A stretch of DNA of 28,893 nucleotides from Pseudomonadota bacterium (GTDB lineage Bacteria; Pseudomonadota; Alphaproteobacteria; Rhizobiales; Beijerinckiaceae): positions 1-28,893 of the forward strand of contig JAEXGT010000038.1 in assembly GCA_023450615.1 (NCBI GenBank), given 5' to 3'. Below, one piece after another: positions 7,369 through 14,899 of the stretch. The notes under the pieces were generated by a model that saw only the letters and a list, made by a program, of their open reading frames with translations, was not told the origin of the DNA and did no database searches. The translations under genes and the position numbers were made by a program. Every line of letters starts with the position of its first letter. Position 1 is the first letter of the stretch.

Positions 7369-7821
7369 ATGATGCCTGAGCCGCAATCCACAGTTCTCCT
7401 CGTAGAAGACGAGCCCCTGATCCGACTTTTCGTCGCCGAGCTTCTCGAAGATTCCGGTTTCAAGGTATTCGAAGCCGCCAACGCGACTGAGGCTCTTGTC
7501 CTTCTGGATGCGGGCCTCGATGTGAACGTTCTGCTGACCGATGTGGACATGCCGAACGGCTGCAACGGGTTCGAACTCGCTCATAGGGTTCATGAATCCT
7601 GGCCGGGCGCCGAGATCCTCATCATGTCGGGCCGTCGCTGGCCTGCGCAGGGCGATCTGCCCCAGGGCGCGGCATTTCTGGCCAAGCCTTGCCCGAACGA
7701 GGCAATTGTCTCCCATGTCCATTCGGCGGCCGAGCGGTCCAGGAGGTACATGCATACCGGAAAAGGCCTGTCTCTTCCCCAGGAAACAGCAAAAATCCTC
7801 CCTTTTCCGAAAACAGCCTAA
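7369..7821 (+). CDS. Single-domain response regulator (receiver only)
   Basis: 150 residues from the ATG at 7369 (a second ATG follows at 7372). In-frame ATGs further upstream lie at or before the predicted transcription start of the EcfG-type promoter. Receiver residues: LLVEDEPL acidic pair, D58 in LTDVDMP, S87 in LIMSG and K106 in LAKPCP; then a tail of about 40 residues with no recognised output domain. Resembles the stand-alone receivers common in this order. No kinase adjoins it. Likely a stress-signalling component; partner unknown. Confidence 0.86.
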   Translation: MMPEPQSTVLLVEDEPLIRLFVAELLEDSGFKVFEAANATEALVLLDAGLDVNVLLTDVDMPNGCNGFELAHRVHESWPGAEILIMSGRRWPAQGDLPQGAAFLAKPCPNEAIVSHVHSAAERSRRYMHTGKGLSLPQETAKILPFPKTA

Positions 7822-7875
7822 ATTCCTGAACTCTATCTTGCTGAAGGCGCGGAGCAGACATAAGCTCTGCGCGAA

Positions 7876-7941
7876 TTGGCCTTCCGTCTGGGACTGGGGT
7901 CTAGAACCAGTCTCCCGACTATCCGACCCAGGGAAGGCCAA
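7876..7941 (+). other. Long imperfect stem-loop upstream of SWIB gene
   Basis: TTGGCCTTCC (7876-7885) pairs with GGAAGGCCAA (7932-7941). Inside it, GGGACTGG pairs with CCAGTCTCCC around a GGTCTAGAA loop. The result is a two-tier, roughly 66-base hairpin between the second receiver gene and the SWIB gene. There is no T-run after it, so a simple terminator is unlikely. It could be a structured leader of the SWIB message or a palindromic repeat. Confidence 0.6.
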
Positions 7942-8008
7942 TGAGCTTGGGGCACGCTGAGTAATGTTGCTGCCGACGAGCTTTCTCACTCTACTCCCGG
8001 AGGAATAC

Positions 8009-8312
8009 ATGCCGACCAAGACGACAGACGGAAAAGCCGGAGCGAAGAAGCCTGCTGCTGCTGGCTCCAAGCCCAACGCTCTTCAGAAGCCCCTGCAGCC
8101 GTCCAAGGAGCTGGCCGCCATCGTCGGCTCGAACCCGCTGCCCCGCGGCGAGGTGGTGAGCAAGATGTGGGAGTACATCAAGAAGAACAAATCTGCAGAA
8201 CCCTGAGAACAAGCGCGAGATCATCGCGGACGACAAGCTGCAGCCGATCTTCGGCAAGCCGAAGGTGACCATGTTCGAGATGAACAAGCACCTGGCCCAG
8301 CATCTGAAATAA
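8009..8312 (+). pseudogene. SWIB/MDM2-domain protein gene with one-base frameshift
   Basis: SWIB-domain protein (chromatin-associated fold, also found in bacteria, often near topoisomerases). The ATG at 8009 has GGAGG 5 bases upstream. The first frame gives an Ala/Lys-rich N-terminus and the SWIB start (...SKELAAIVGSNPLPR, SKMWEYIKKN) but runs into a stop at 8206. From 8189 the +1 frame continues the domain exactly (N-L-Q-N-P-E-N-K-R-E-I-I, then DDKLQPIFGK and NKHLAQHLK) to a stop at 8310-8312. Removing one A from the AAA at 8189-8191 restores an intact 100-residue protein. Either a recent mutation, a sequencing error in a short A-run, or (less likely) programmed frameshifting. Confidence 0.88.
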
Positions 8313-8324
8313 GCCTCTGGCTGA

Positions 8325-8936
8325 TCAGGAATCCTGCCGCCATTGCATGAGCGGCAGGATTTCGGGCCTCTGGCCCGGCGCTCGGTTCCATGGATCGACC
8401 GCCCATTCCTTCCCGCTCCCGTCGACGATTACGGCGGAAAAATGCGGGTAGCGCCCATCGAAAAAGAACCCCCGCGACTCCGGCCCCTCGACCTGATGAT
8501 GAGTGAGCAGGCCTTCTTCCTGAAGCACCAGCAGAAGACTCGTCGTATTGGCGGTTTCATCCAGGCAATCCATCTGACCATGCACGCCCGACATCCGGGC
8601 GGGAGATCCGGGCACGTCGCGCTGACCGCCGATCGCGGCGGCCAGATAAGCCGTATAGGTGCTCACGACCTGCGCGAGAGCCTTCCTCTCCGCGTCTGCC
8701 GAGGCTCTGCCTGCCTTGAGGAGCGTGCGCGCCCGGTCGAGCCAGGCGCCATCCACAGAGATCGCTTGTCGCCGTGAGCAGCCGTAACCATGGCAGGCGA
8801 TGATGCGCGTGCCCTCAGGCCCAACGAATCCCTGGCTCCTGAACCAGCGCAGCGCCTCCTGCGAGGCGGCTGAGGGGGAGGGCAGGGAGATTGCCGCAAA
8901 GACCGCCGAAATGAGGAGTGGCGTCGCTTTCATCAT
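8325..8936 (-). CDS. Secreted protein with transglutaminase-like Cys-His-Asp layout
   Basis: 203 residues from the ATG at 8936 (AGG about 7 bases upstream; an ATG at 8954 is also in frame). An N-terminal signal peptide is clear (MMKATPLLISAVFAAIS..., cleavage near SAAS-QE). I do not recognise a named family. The order C124 (in QMDCLDETANTTSLL), H165 (in GRYPHFSAVIVD) and D181 (in WAVDPW) has the spacing and local context of a transglutaminase/papain-like triad: helix-capping Cys, then His in a beta strand, then Asp-Pro-Trp. Two further cysteines (C49 and C53 in ACHGYGC) may form a disulfide in the periplasm. Enzymatic activity is an inference. No operon partner. Confidence 0.75.
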   Translation of the reverse strand: MMKATPLLISAVFAAISLPSPSAASQEALRWFRSQGFVGPEGTRIIACHGYGCSRRQAISVDGAWLDRARTLLKAGRASADAERKALAQVVSTYTAYLAAAIGGQRDVPGSPARMSGVHGQMDCLDETANTTSLLLVLQEEGLLTHHQVEGPESRGFFFDGRYPHFSAVIVDGSGKEWAVDPWNRAPGQRPEILPLMQWRQDS

Positions 8937-9041
8937 GGAGGTACCTATGGCCATGCTGACGAGATGCCCAAGGATCTAGGTCGGCATGCTGCGCCGGCTA
9001 TCCGCGACGCGGCTTCGAGACGCGCATCATTCGAGGTATCC

Positions 9042-9905
9042 ATGTCCCGTATCGTGTTCCTGAACGGCTCTTTTCTCCCCATCGAAGAGGCGAAGGTTCC
9101 CTTCATGGACCGAGGGTTCATGTTCGGAGACGGCGTATACGAGGGCGTCGCAGTGCTCGACGGACATCTCGTCGACAACGATGCGCATCTCGAGCGCCTG
9201 GAACGCTCGCTCCGCGAAGTCAGGATTCCGAACCCCTACACCCGGGCTGAATGGACACGGCTCGAGGACGAACTCGCCCGCCGCAATGGGATGACGGAAG
9301 GCTTCCTGTATTTCCAGGTCACGCGCGGCGTGGCGGAACGCGATTTCATGTTCCCGGACGATGCCACTCCCACGGTCGCCATGTTCACGCAGGCCAAGTC
9401 CATCGTGAATGCGCCCGCCGCGGAAAAGGGAATTGCCGTCATCACCGTGCCGGATCAGCGCTGGAGCCGCCGCGACATCAAATCCCTCAATCTGCTGGCG
9501 CAGGTTCTCGCCAAGCAGGCGGCGAAGGAGGCTGGTGCCCACGAAGCCTGGATGGTGCAGGACGGCTTCGTGACGGAGGGCGGTTCTTCGAGCGGCTTCA
9601 TCGTCACGAAAGAGGGCAGCATCGTCGTTCGCCCGCTGTCGAATGCCATTCTTCCGGGCATCACGCGCAAATCGCTTCTGGCTCTCTCGCAGGGTGCGGG
9701 CATCGCGCTCGAGGAGCGCATGTTCACCGTTGAGGAAGCCTATGGTGCGGCGGAGGCCTTCATGACGAGCGCGTCCGCCTTCGTGCTTCCCATCGTGTCC
9801 ATCGACGGGCGCGCCATCGGCGACGGAAAGCCGGGGCCGATCACGAAGAAGCTGCGTGAAATCTATATCCGAATGGCGTCGTCGCAGCGCATGGCTGCGG
9901 AATAG
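9042..9905 (+). CDS. dat: D-amino-acid transaminase (class IV aminotransferase)
   Basis: 287 residues. PLP-dependent fold-type IV enzyme exchanging amino groups between D-amino acids and 2-oxo acids, which supplies D-Glu/D-Ala for cell wall. Evidence: N-terminal FMDRGFMFGDGVYEG, the PLP lysine K147 in RRDIKSLNLLAQ, the phosphate-binding segment ILPGITRKSLL, and the FVTEGGSSSGFIV loop. D-transaminase rather than branched-chain or lyase activity is suggested by the length and the FLYFQVTRGVAERDF segment with its R-x-x-x-R-D pattern. The ATG at 9042 has GAGG about 5 bases upstream; the frame extends upstream to 8964 without a ribosome site. Monocistronic. Confidence 0.88.
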   Translation: MSRIVFLNGSFLPIEEAKVPFMDRGFMFGDGVYEGVAVLDGHLVDNDAHLERLERSLREVRIPNPYTRAEWTRLEDELARRNGMTEGFLYFQVTRGVAERDFMFPDDATPTVAMFTQAKSIVNAPAAEKGIAVITVPDQRWSRRDIKSLNLLAQVLAKQAAKEAGAHEAWMVQDGFVTEGGSSSGFIVTKEGSIVVRPLSNAILPGITRKSLLALSQGAGIALEERMFTVEEAYGAAEAFMTSASAFVLPIVSIDGRAIGDGKPGPITKKLREIYIRMASSQRMAAE

Positions 9906-9912
9906 CCGAAGC

Positions 9913-9937
9913 GGAACTGCTCCCGGGATCGCTCGTT
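9913..9937 (+). promoter_or_regulatory. EcfG-type general-stress promoter
   Basis: GGAAC (9913-9917), 16 bases, CGTT (9934-9937), an exact match, 21 bases before the small secreted-protein gene. Confidence 0.8.
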
Positions 9938-9958
9938 GCCTTTCGAAAGGAGCGATCC

Positions 9959-10300
9959 ATGAAGCGAATTCTGGTTCTGTCCCTCGCCACGTTCGGCGGG
10001 ATTACCGCCGCTCTGGCACAAAACCCCGATGTCCTGAACCAGCAGGCGCCGAACATGCCTCCGCTGCAGCAGATGCCTGCCGAGAAGGTCGAGCCCCACG
10101 GATCAGCATCGCCGCAGGAGCCCTCGTCGACGGGCTCCACCTTGAGCGACAAGCTGGAGCAATCGGATGGGGTTATTCGTCCGCCGACAACGGCTACGCC
10201 TGACATGAACGTACCGGCGCCCGTGCCCAATCCCAACACGACTCCGGTCATTCCGCCTCCCGGCAGCCCGGGCGGCAATCAGCAGGTCGAGCCGAGATAA
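9959..10300 (+). CDS. Small secreted Pro/Gln-rich protein
   Basis: 113 residues with a clear Sec signal peptide (MKRILVLSLATFGGITAALA, cleavage before QNPDV). The mature part is about 93 residues of low complexity rich in Pro, Gln, Asn, Ser and Thr, with no recognisable domain. Probably a periplasmic, intrinsically disordered stress protein. GGAG lies about 7 bases upstream of the ATG, and a perfect EcfG-type promoter precedes it. Confidence 0.82.
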   Translation: MKRILVLSLATFGGITAALAQNPDVLNQQAPNMPPLQQMPAEKVEPHGSASPQEPSSTGSTLSDKLEQSDGVIRPPTTATPDMNVPAPVPNPNTTPVIPPPGSPGGNQQVEPR

Positions 10301-10407
10301 GCAGGCCCGTTAAAGGCAGCTGATCACTCGGGGCTCATTGCCATGAGCGGGAGGCGGTCGCGTGCGGCTGCCTCTCAGCATGTGAGCGCTGATGAGAGGC
10401 TCGGCTC

Positions 10408-11433
10408 TCAAGAGATTGCAGGGTCGGGCTGCCGCTGCTTTCCCGACGCCTTGTTGCGGCGCTTGCTGTTGCGGCTGTTGCCGGTGCGCGGTGGCGTGCC
10501 GCCGTTATTCTTCGTCATCACCTTCGCGGCCACTTCGGAGATCTGACGGCGCAGCTCTTCATCGCCCGCTCTGGCTGCGTCCTGCGAGGCCAGCCGGCTT
10601 TGCGCCTCGTCGCGCTCGGTTTCGATCTCGCGGATGCGCTGCTCCAGGATCTGGCCGCGCTCCTGCTCGGCGGTCAGTTCCTTCACGAGATCTTCCAGGC
10701 GCTTGCGCTCGACGGAAAGCTCCGCATGGCGCTCATTGAGCGCGCGCTCGAAATCGTTGCCGCGCGTGGTCTGCGTCATCAGCCGTGTTTCAAGATCCGA
10801 AATCGCGATGCGCTTGGCATCGGCATCGCTGAGGGACGCCGTCAGGCGTTGATCCGTGTCGGCGAATTCCGTTTCCAGGCGAGCGAGCTTCTCCTGCGTG
10901 TGGAGCAGCTCCGTCCTGATCCGCGACCGCTCGCTCTGGGTAAGGTCGAGTTCCATGCGCGTGTTGGACAATTCGTTCAAGGTGGCGCGATGAGCGTTTT
11001 CGAGGGCCACCAGAGTTTCCCGAGCCCCGGTGAGAATGGTTCTGGTTTGGCTGAGTTCATCCTCGGCGGCGGCCAGTCTCGTCTGCGTATGCGCGAGAGA
11101 GGTTTCGAGTTCCGCGACCGTCTTGTCCCGCTCGGCCAAGGTGCTTTCGAGCGCTTCGATCCGCACCGCGCGCCGGCCCAGCTCTTCCATGCTCTCATGC
11201 TTGGCCGCGAGGGCTTCCTCGGCCTTGCGCTCGATCTTGCGCTGAAGCACCGCGAATTCGGCGCGCAGGTGGTCCTTCTCCGCCGTCAGCTCGGAGATGG
11301 ACAAGGGAAACAACGCCTCGGCCCTGCGCCGAGCTAGACGCTCCGCGCGGGCATTGATGGCGGGAATGATGAGGAGCGCGACCAGGGTTGCAGCAACAAA
11401 CCCGAGCGCAAAAATCATGATGGTTTCAACCAC
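10408..11433 (-). CDS. Membrane-anchored coiled-coil protein
   Basis: 341 residues from a GTG at 11433 (MVETIMIFALGFVAATLVAL). One N-terminal membrane helix (about 4-25) is followed by a basic stretch, about 270 residues of nearly continuous coiled coil (Glu/Ala/Leu/Arg heptads, about 45-315), and a basic, Asn/Lys/Arg-rich tail that could bind nucleic acid. The frame stays open upstream to 11532, but that extension is Cys/Pro-rich and unlike the rest; the GTG directly starts the membrane helix. No enzymatic domain recognised. The layout (short anchor, long cytoplasmic coil) recalls scaffold or envelope-spacing proteins. Function unknown. Confidence 0.8.
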   Translation of the reverse strand: MVETIMIFALGFVAATLVALLIIPAINARAERLARRRAEALFPLSISELTAEKDHLRAEFAVLQRKIERKAEEALAAKHESMEELGRRAVRIEALESTLAERDKTVAELETSLAHTQTRLAAAEDELSQTRTILTGARETLVALENAHRATLNELSNTRMELDLTQSERSRIRTELLHTQEKLARLETEFADTDQRLTASLSDADAKRIAISDLETRLMTQTTRGNDFERALNERHAELSVERKRLEDLVKELTAEQERGQILEQRIREIETERDEAQSRLASQDAARAGDEELRRQISEVAAKVMTKNNGGTPPRTGNSRNSKRRNKASGKQRQPDPAIS

Positions 11434-11682
11434 GCGGACGCAACTCCAAGGAACCGGCGGGACGCCGGGACAAGATCCGATCGGTAACGCCCAAGCACTC
11501 TGCCTCGTACCTGCGCAGCTTTCCAGAGCCATCCGCCCCGGAAGCCCCGTTCTAGGGCAGCTTCATGCCGTTTCCAACGGTCGCAGGAGTTGCCGGGCGC
11601 ATTTGCTCGCTCTGGGATGGCAGAGGGCCGCTTGGTGGAGGGTCGGAGGGGTGGTGGACGAAGCGAGCGCGGGTTGCATTTC

Positions 11683-11801
11683 CTTTCCCGTTTGGGAGAG
11701 GGGTGGGGGTGAAGGCATGTCCTGTCCAGAGAAGCCGCAGCCCATGTCGCAGCGCGACAGCATCCCCTCCCTCCTTGCGGGGGAGGGCGAGGGAGGGGGG
11801 C
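11683..11801. repeat. G/C-strand-biased hairpin repeats
   Basis: Two hairpins, CTTTCCC-gttt-GGGAGAG (11683-11700, followed by GGGTGGGGGT) and CCCTCCCTCC-ttgc-GGGGGAGGG (about 11764-11790), resemble the short intergenic hairpin repeats scattered in many Hyphomicrobiales genomes. No gene is supported between 11434 and 11839. Confidence 0.5.
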
Positions 11802-11839
11802 TGCGTTCTGCGGGCGATCCCGCTTCGACCACACACCGC

Positions 11840-11940
11840 CCTCATCCTGAGGAGCCTGCGGAGCAGGCGTCTCGAAGGAGGGTCCAGTGCCCTCTGGAGG
11901 CCTCCTTCGAGACGCAGCTGCGCTGCTCCTCAGGATGAGG
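11840..11940. repeat. 101-bp near-palindromic intergenic repeat element
   Basis: The left arm starts CCTCATCCTGAGGAG and continues with CGTCTCGAAGGAGG; the right arm is the inverse (CCTCCTTCGAGACG ... CTCCTCAGGATGAGG), with a few mismatches near GCCTGCGGAGCAGG. The centre is at about 11890. This arm sequence is a known type of dispersed palindromic repeat in Bradyrhizobium/Methylobacterium-like genomes (recalled, not searched). Transcribed, it would form a very long hairpin and could act as a transcript-end element. Confidence 0.8.
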
Positions 11941-11953
11941 ATGGAGAGATAAT

Positions 11954-11997
11954 GTTCTCATTTTGTTCTTGACTTTAGTCCTAACCTTGGCTATACC
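11954..11997 (+). promoter_or_regulatory. LexA (SOS) box overlapping a sigma-70 promoter
   Basis: GTTC (11954-11957), 7 bases, GTTC (11965-11968) is the alphaproteobacterial LexA direct repeat. It abuts a -35 TTGACT (11969-11974), followed after 17 bases by a -10 TATACC (11992-11997). The box position would let LexA block this rightward promoter. Confidence 0.65.
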
Positions 11998-12391
11998 CTG
12001 TGCTGTTCCGGCTCACCGAGGGGCGCGCTCGCGAGGCGTCGTGATTGTGGAGCCGGGAGCGGTCCTGCGGATGAGACTGACGCAAGTCCTCCGGCAGGAG
12101 GCCGCCCGCACATCCTTTGAGGATCGATGCGGTGTCCGCCTAAAAAAGCCGTGCGCGAGGAGCCGTTTGGTTCTTCTCTCACTTCACATAGCGAGCCGGA
12201 CGCCTCCTCGCGCCTCCCTCGACCCATCCCCTCGGAGCTAAAGGCTCGCGAGGTCACTCCCGCTTGCTCTTTGAAAACGATCCGCCATCCTGCTCAACGC
12301 ACGCCACTCAGTTGGTGGACGGTGTTGGAACGGTTCGCCTCTTGCGTGCTCTCCACCGCTTCGGAGAACGCGAGGCGGCGGAAAGCCAGCC
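11998..12391. other. Intergenic region with no supported gene
   Basis: About 394 bases. Short open frames exist on both strands, but none has a ribosome site, domain or natural-looking composition. Two small hairpins occur: CCTCCggcaGGAGG near 12089-12103 and ATCCtttgaGGAT near 12114-12126. It lies directly downstream of the LexA-type promoter, so it may encode a short untranslated RNA or be the remains of an SOS gene. Confidence 0.4.
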
Positions 12392-12994
12392 TCAGAAGGG
12401 GTTCCAGGTCGGCTCGGGCGTGAATTTCAGATAGCCCATGTTGACGCCCAGCCGGGCGCCGACGCCGGTGCGGATCGGAACCACGATCATCTCGTCGGCC
12501 GCAAGGGCCGTCATGCCGAAGCCGCCGATGAAATAGGCTGATCCGTCGATGCCCACGAAGCGCTTATACAGGGCGTCGGTGAAGGGCATGTTGTAGACCA
12601 GCATCATGGTCCGCGCGCCTTCGCCGCCGAAGTCGAAGCCGATGGACGGGCCCTGCCAGAAAATCTTGCGCTCGCCCGCGTTGCGGGTGAACAGCTTGCC
12701 TTCGCCGTAGCGCAGGCCGCCGATGATGGCGCCGGATGCCTCCTGGCCGAGGATGTACCCGTTGGGCTCTCCCCAGCGGCGGGTCGCCTCCTGGAGCGTC
12801 AGGGCAAGCCCACGGGAGGCCGAGCCGAAGAACTGATGGCCGGAATCGACCAGCTCGTTGGAATTGAAGGAATTGGGATTGCCCGGGTTGGTCGCATAGG
12901 CAGGCTGCACCGTCTGGGCCGATGCCTGAGAGGGCAGGGCGCCGGCAAGGGCGCTGAAAGCAACCGCAGCAACAAAGAAAATTCGGGAGCGCAT
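12392..12994 (-). CDS. eipA: EipA-family envelope protein (DUF1134)
   Basis: 200 residues. Periplasmic beta-barrel-like envelope integrity protein, described in Brucella and conserved in Hyphomicrobiales. Signal peptide MRSRIFFVAAVAFSALAGAL..., cleaved near ASAQ. DUF1134 hallmarks follow in order: S-G-H-Q-F-F-G, G-x-x-N-G-Y-I-L-G-Q-E-x-S-G-A, GGLRYGEGKLFTRNAG, WQGPSIGFDFGGEG, RTMMLVYN and the C-terminal GYLKFTPEPTWNPF. GAGGAG is 7 bases upstream of the ATG. In other genera eipA is CtrA-regulated; it lies a few kilobases from ctrA here, but I see no clear CtrA box in its own upstream region. Confidence 0.92.
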   Translation of the reverse strand: MRSRIFFVAAVAFSALAGALPSQASAQTVQPAYATNPGNPNSFNSNELVDSGHQFFGSASRGLALTLQEATRRWGEPNGYILGQEASGAIIGGLRYGEGKLFTRNAGERKIFWQGPSIGFDFGGEGARTMMLVYNMPFTDALYKRFVGIDGSAYFIGGFGMTALAADEMIVVPIRTGVGARLGVNMGYLKFTPEPTWNPF

Positions 12995-13137
12995 GGGCTA
13001 TCTCCTCGTATGAGACAGGGGACGATCCGGCCGCATTGAAACCGGACGGCTTCTATCGAGCCCCGACTTTACGAGCATCAACCCTAACAATCTCTGTACG
13101 GCCAGTGCCCTGGTGCCGCAGGGGCAGGGCGCATGCT

Positions 13138-13965
13138 TCAGGCCGCGGCGGCCGGCAGGTCCAGCCTGGGCGCGAGCGCCGTATCGCCCATGGCGGCGAA
13201 GGGGCCATTGCGATAGCCCCGCGCCTCGTGGCCATAGGTGAGGGGAACGCTGCCGGGACCGACGACGCTGCCGCCGGCGCAGCAGAGAATATGATCGCCC
13301 GCCGCCGTATCCCATTCCATGGTCGCGCCGCAGCGCACATAGATATCGGCCTCGCCCGAGGCGATCAGGCAGAATTTCAGGGCCGACGAGGTCATGCGCC
13401 TCGTGCCGATGGACAGCACAGAGAGGCAGGCTTCCGTGGCGATATCGCCATGACGGCGGCTGACGAGGGCGACGAGGCCGTCCTCGGGAGCGCTCCGGAC
13501 CTTGATCTCCTGCCAGTCGAAGCTCTCGCCGCCGGCTTCGGGCATGGGGCTCATGCGGGCGGTGGTGCCCGCGATCCAGATCCTGCTCAGGGCAGGGGCC
13601 GCGACGGCGGCGGCCAGGGGGCGCTCTCCCCGAATCAGGGCGATGTTGACGCTGTATTCCCCGGTGCCGTGGATGAAGTCGCCGGTGCCGTCCAGAGGGT
13701 CGACCAGGAAGAAGGCTTCGCCCACATGGGCCGTGCTCGCCGTTTCCTCCGCCACCACCGGAATGCCGGGCCATGCCTCGTTCAGGCGGCGGATGATGAG
13801 CTCCTCCGCGGCCAGATCGGCGGCTGTGCTCGGGCTTCCGTCATCCTTGACGCGCTGTTCGATCAGCGCATTTTCCATGCCCCGCAGAAGATGCGCGGCC
13901 GCGGAGGCAATGGAGGCAAGCCTTAAGGCGATTTCGTCAGGATGAGTGTCGTCGAGACGCATCAT
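13138..13965 (-). CDS. cysQ: 3'(2'),5'-bisphosphate nucleotidase CysQ
   Basis: 275 residues of the inositol-monophosphatase superfamily. Hydrolyses PAP (and PAPS) in sulfate assimilation and nucleotide recycling. Metal-binding motifs: VVAEE (E73-E74), DPLDGTGDF (89-97) and WDTAAGDHIL near residue 225. The Gly-x-Gly of DPLDGTGDF and the G-E-A-D-I-Y-V-R segment favour CysQ over IMPase/SuhB. Start chosen at the ATG pair 13965/13962 (MMRLDD). The frame remains open upstream through the divergent chpT region, but that part is only the complement of chpT. No strong ribosome site (ACAGG only). Confidence 0.9.
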   Translation of the reverse strand: MMRLDDTHPDEIALRLASIASAAAHLLRGMENALIEQRVKDDGSPSTAADLAAEELIIRRLNEAWPGIPVVAEETASTAHVGEAFFLVDPLDGTGDFIHGTGEYSVNIALIRGERPLAAAVAAPALSRIWIAGTTARMSPMPEAGGESFDWQEIKVRSAPEDGLVALVSRRHGDIATEACLSVLSIGTRRMTSSALKFCLIASGEADIYVRCGATMEWDTAAGDHILCCAGGSVVGPGSVPLTYGHEARGYRNGPFAAMGDTALAPRLDLPAAAA

Positions 13966-14136
13966 GGAACTGTGCCTGTTCTCGGAAGGTCTGTCGATCT
14001 CTTTTGTCTGCTTTCCAAAGAACTCGCAGCCGGGTATCCGGTTCACGTTCTCTTTCCTGTTTGGCTGTATTCGGGAATTCCAAAATTCGGAATTTTCTGA
14101 ATCCAACGCTGAACTTACGGTCTTCCCGGAGCCCTT

Positions 14137-14778
14137 ATGGCCACCATCTCTCTTGATTCGCTCGACCTTGCCGCCCTTCTTTGCTCGCGCGTCTGCCACG
14201 ACGTGATTTCGCCCGTGGGCGCGATCGTCAACGGGCTCGAGGTCCTGGAGGACGACAGCGACACCTCCATGCGCGAATTCGCGCTCGACCTGATCCAGAA
14301 GAGCGCCCGCCAGGCTTCCGCCCGGCTTCAGTTCGCCCGTCTCGCCTTCGGCGCGGCAGGCTCGGCCGGGGCCTCCATCGATCTGGGCGATGCCGAGCAG
14401 GTGGCGCGGGGCATGTTCCTCGACGACAAGATCACCTTCTCCTGGTCCTCGCCCCGCCTGCTGTTCCCCAAGAACCGGGTGAAGCTGCTCCTCAACCTGA
14501 TCATGATCGCCATCACCGCCATCCCGCGCGGCGGCTCGATCGCGGTGACGGTGACGGGCGATGCGGAGAATTGCCAGTTCGAGATCCGCTCGAAGGGCCT
14601 GAACGCCCGCATTCCCGCCCATTCGCAGGAGCTGCTGGCGGGCCATTCCGAAACCGGCACCGTCGATGCGCACGGCATCCAGATCTATTACGCCGGGATG
14701 GTAGCCCGCGCCTCCAACATGAATATCGCCTTCAGCATCGAGGGCGACGAAGTGACGATCAGGGCCGCGACGGCCTGA
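14137..14778 (+). CDS. chpT: Histidine phosphotransferase ChpT
   Basis: 213 residues. Relays phosphate from hybrid kinase CckA to CtrA and CpdR in the cell-cycle phosphorelay. The DHp-like domain has the phospho-acceptor H21 in SRVCHDVISPVGAIVNG, followed by a second helix (LIQKSARQASARLQFARLAFG) and a degenerate ATPase-like C-terminal domain lacking ATP-binding boxes, as in Caulobacter ChpT. A GANTC site (14099-14103) lies 34 bases upstream. Its substrate ctrA is 570 bases downstream on the other strand, a useful physical link. Divergent from cysQ. Confidence 0.93.
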   Translation: MATISLDSLDLAALLCSRVCHDVISPVGAIVNGLEVLEDDSDTSMREFALDLIQKSARQASARLQFARLAFGAAGSAGASIDLGDAEQVARGMFLDDKITFSWSSPRLLFPKNRVKLLLNLIMIAITAIPRGGSIAVTVTGDAENCQFEIRSKGLNARIPAHSQELLAGHSETGTVDAHGIQIYYAGMVARASNMNIAFSIEGDEVTIRAATA

Positions 14779-14799
14779 CTTTAATGGAGCTTAGAGCAG

Positions 14800-14828
14800 G
14801 CCGCTGTCATACAGCGGCTTGTCTTCTG
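14800..14828 (+). terminator. Probable terminator after chpT
   Basis: GCCGCTGT (14800-14807), CAT loop, ACAGCGGC (14811-14818), followed by TTGTCTTCT, a modest U-rich tail. Confidence 0.7.
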
Positions 14829-14899
14829 CCGTCGGTCGATCCTTGATCGATCTGCGCGCCAAGATGCGCGCCCACCGCGATGATGGTGAGGATCGCGGG

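Noticed and set aside
12127..12423. Possible small genes behind the LexA-type promoter
   Set aside because: No ribosome site, no domain, unnatural composition; kept only as an intergenic region with a possible RNA.
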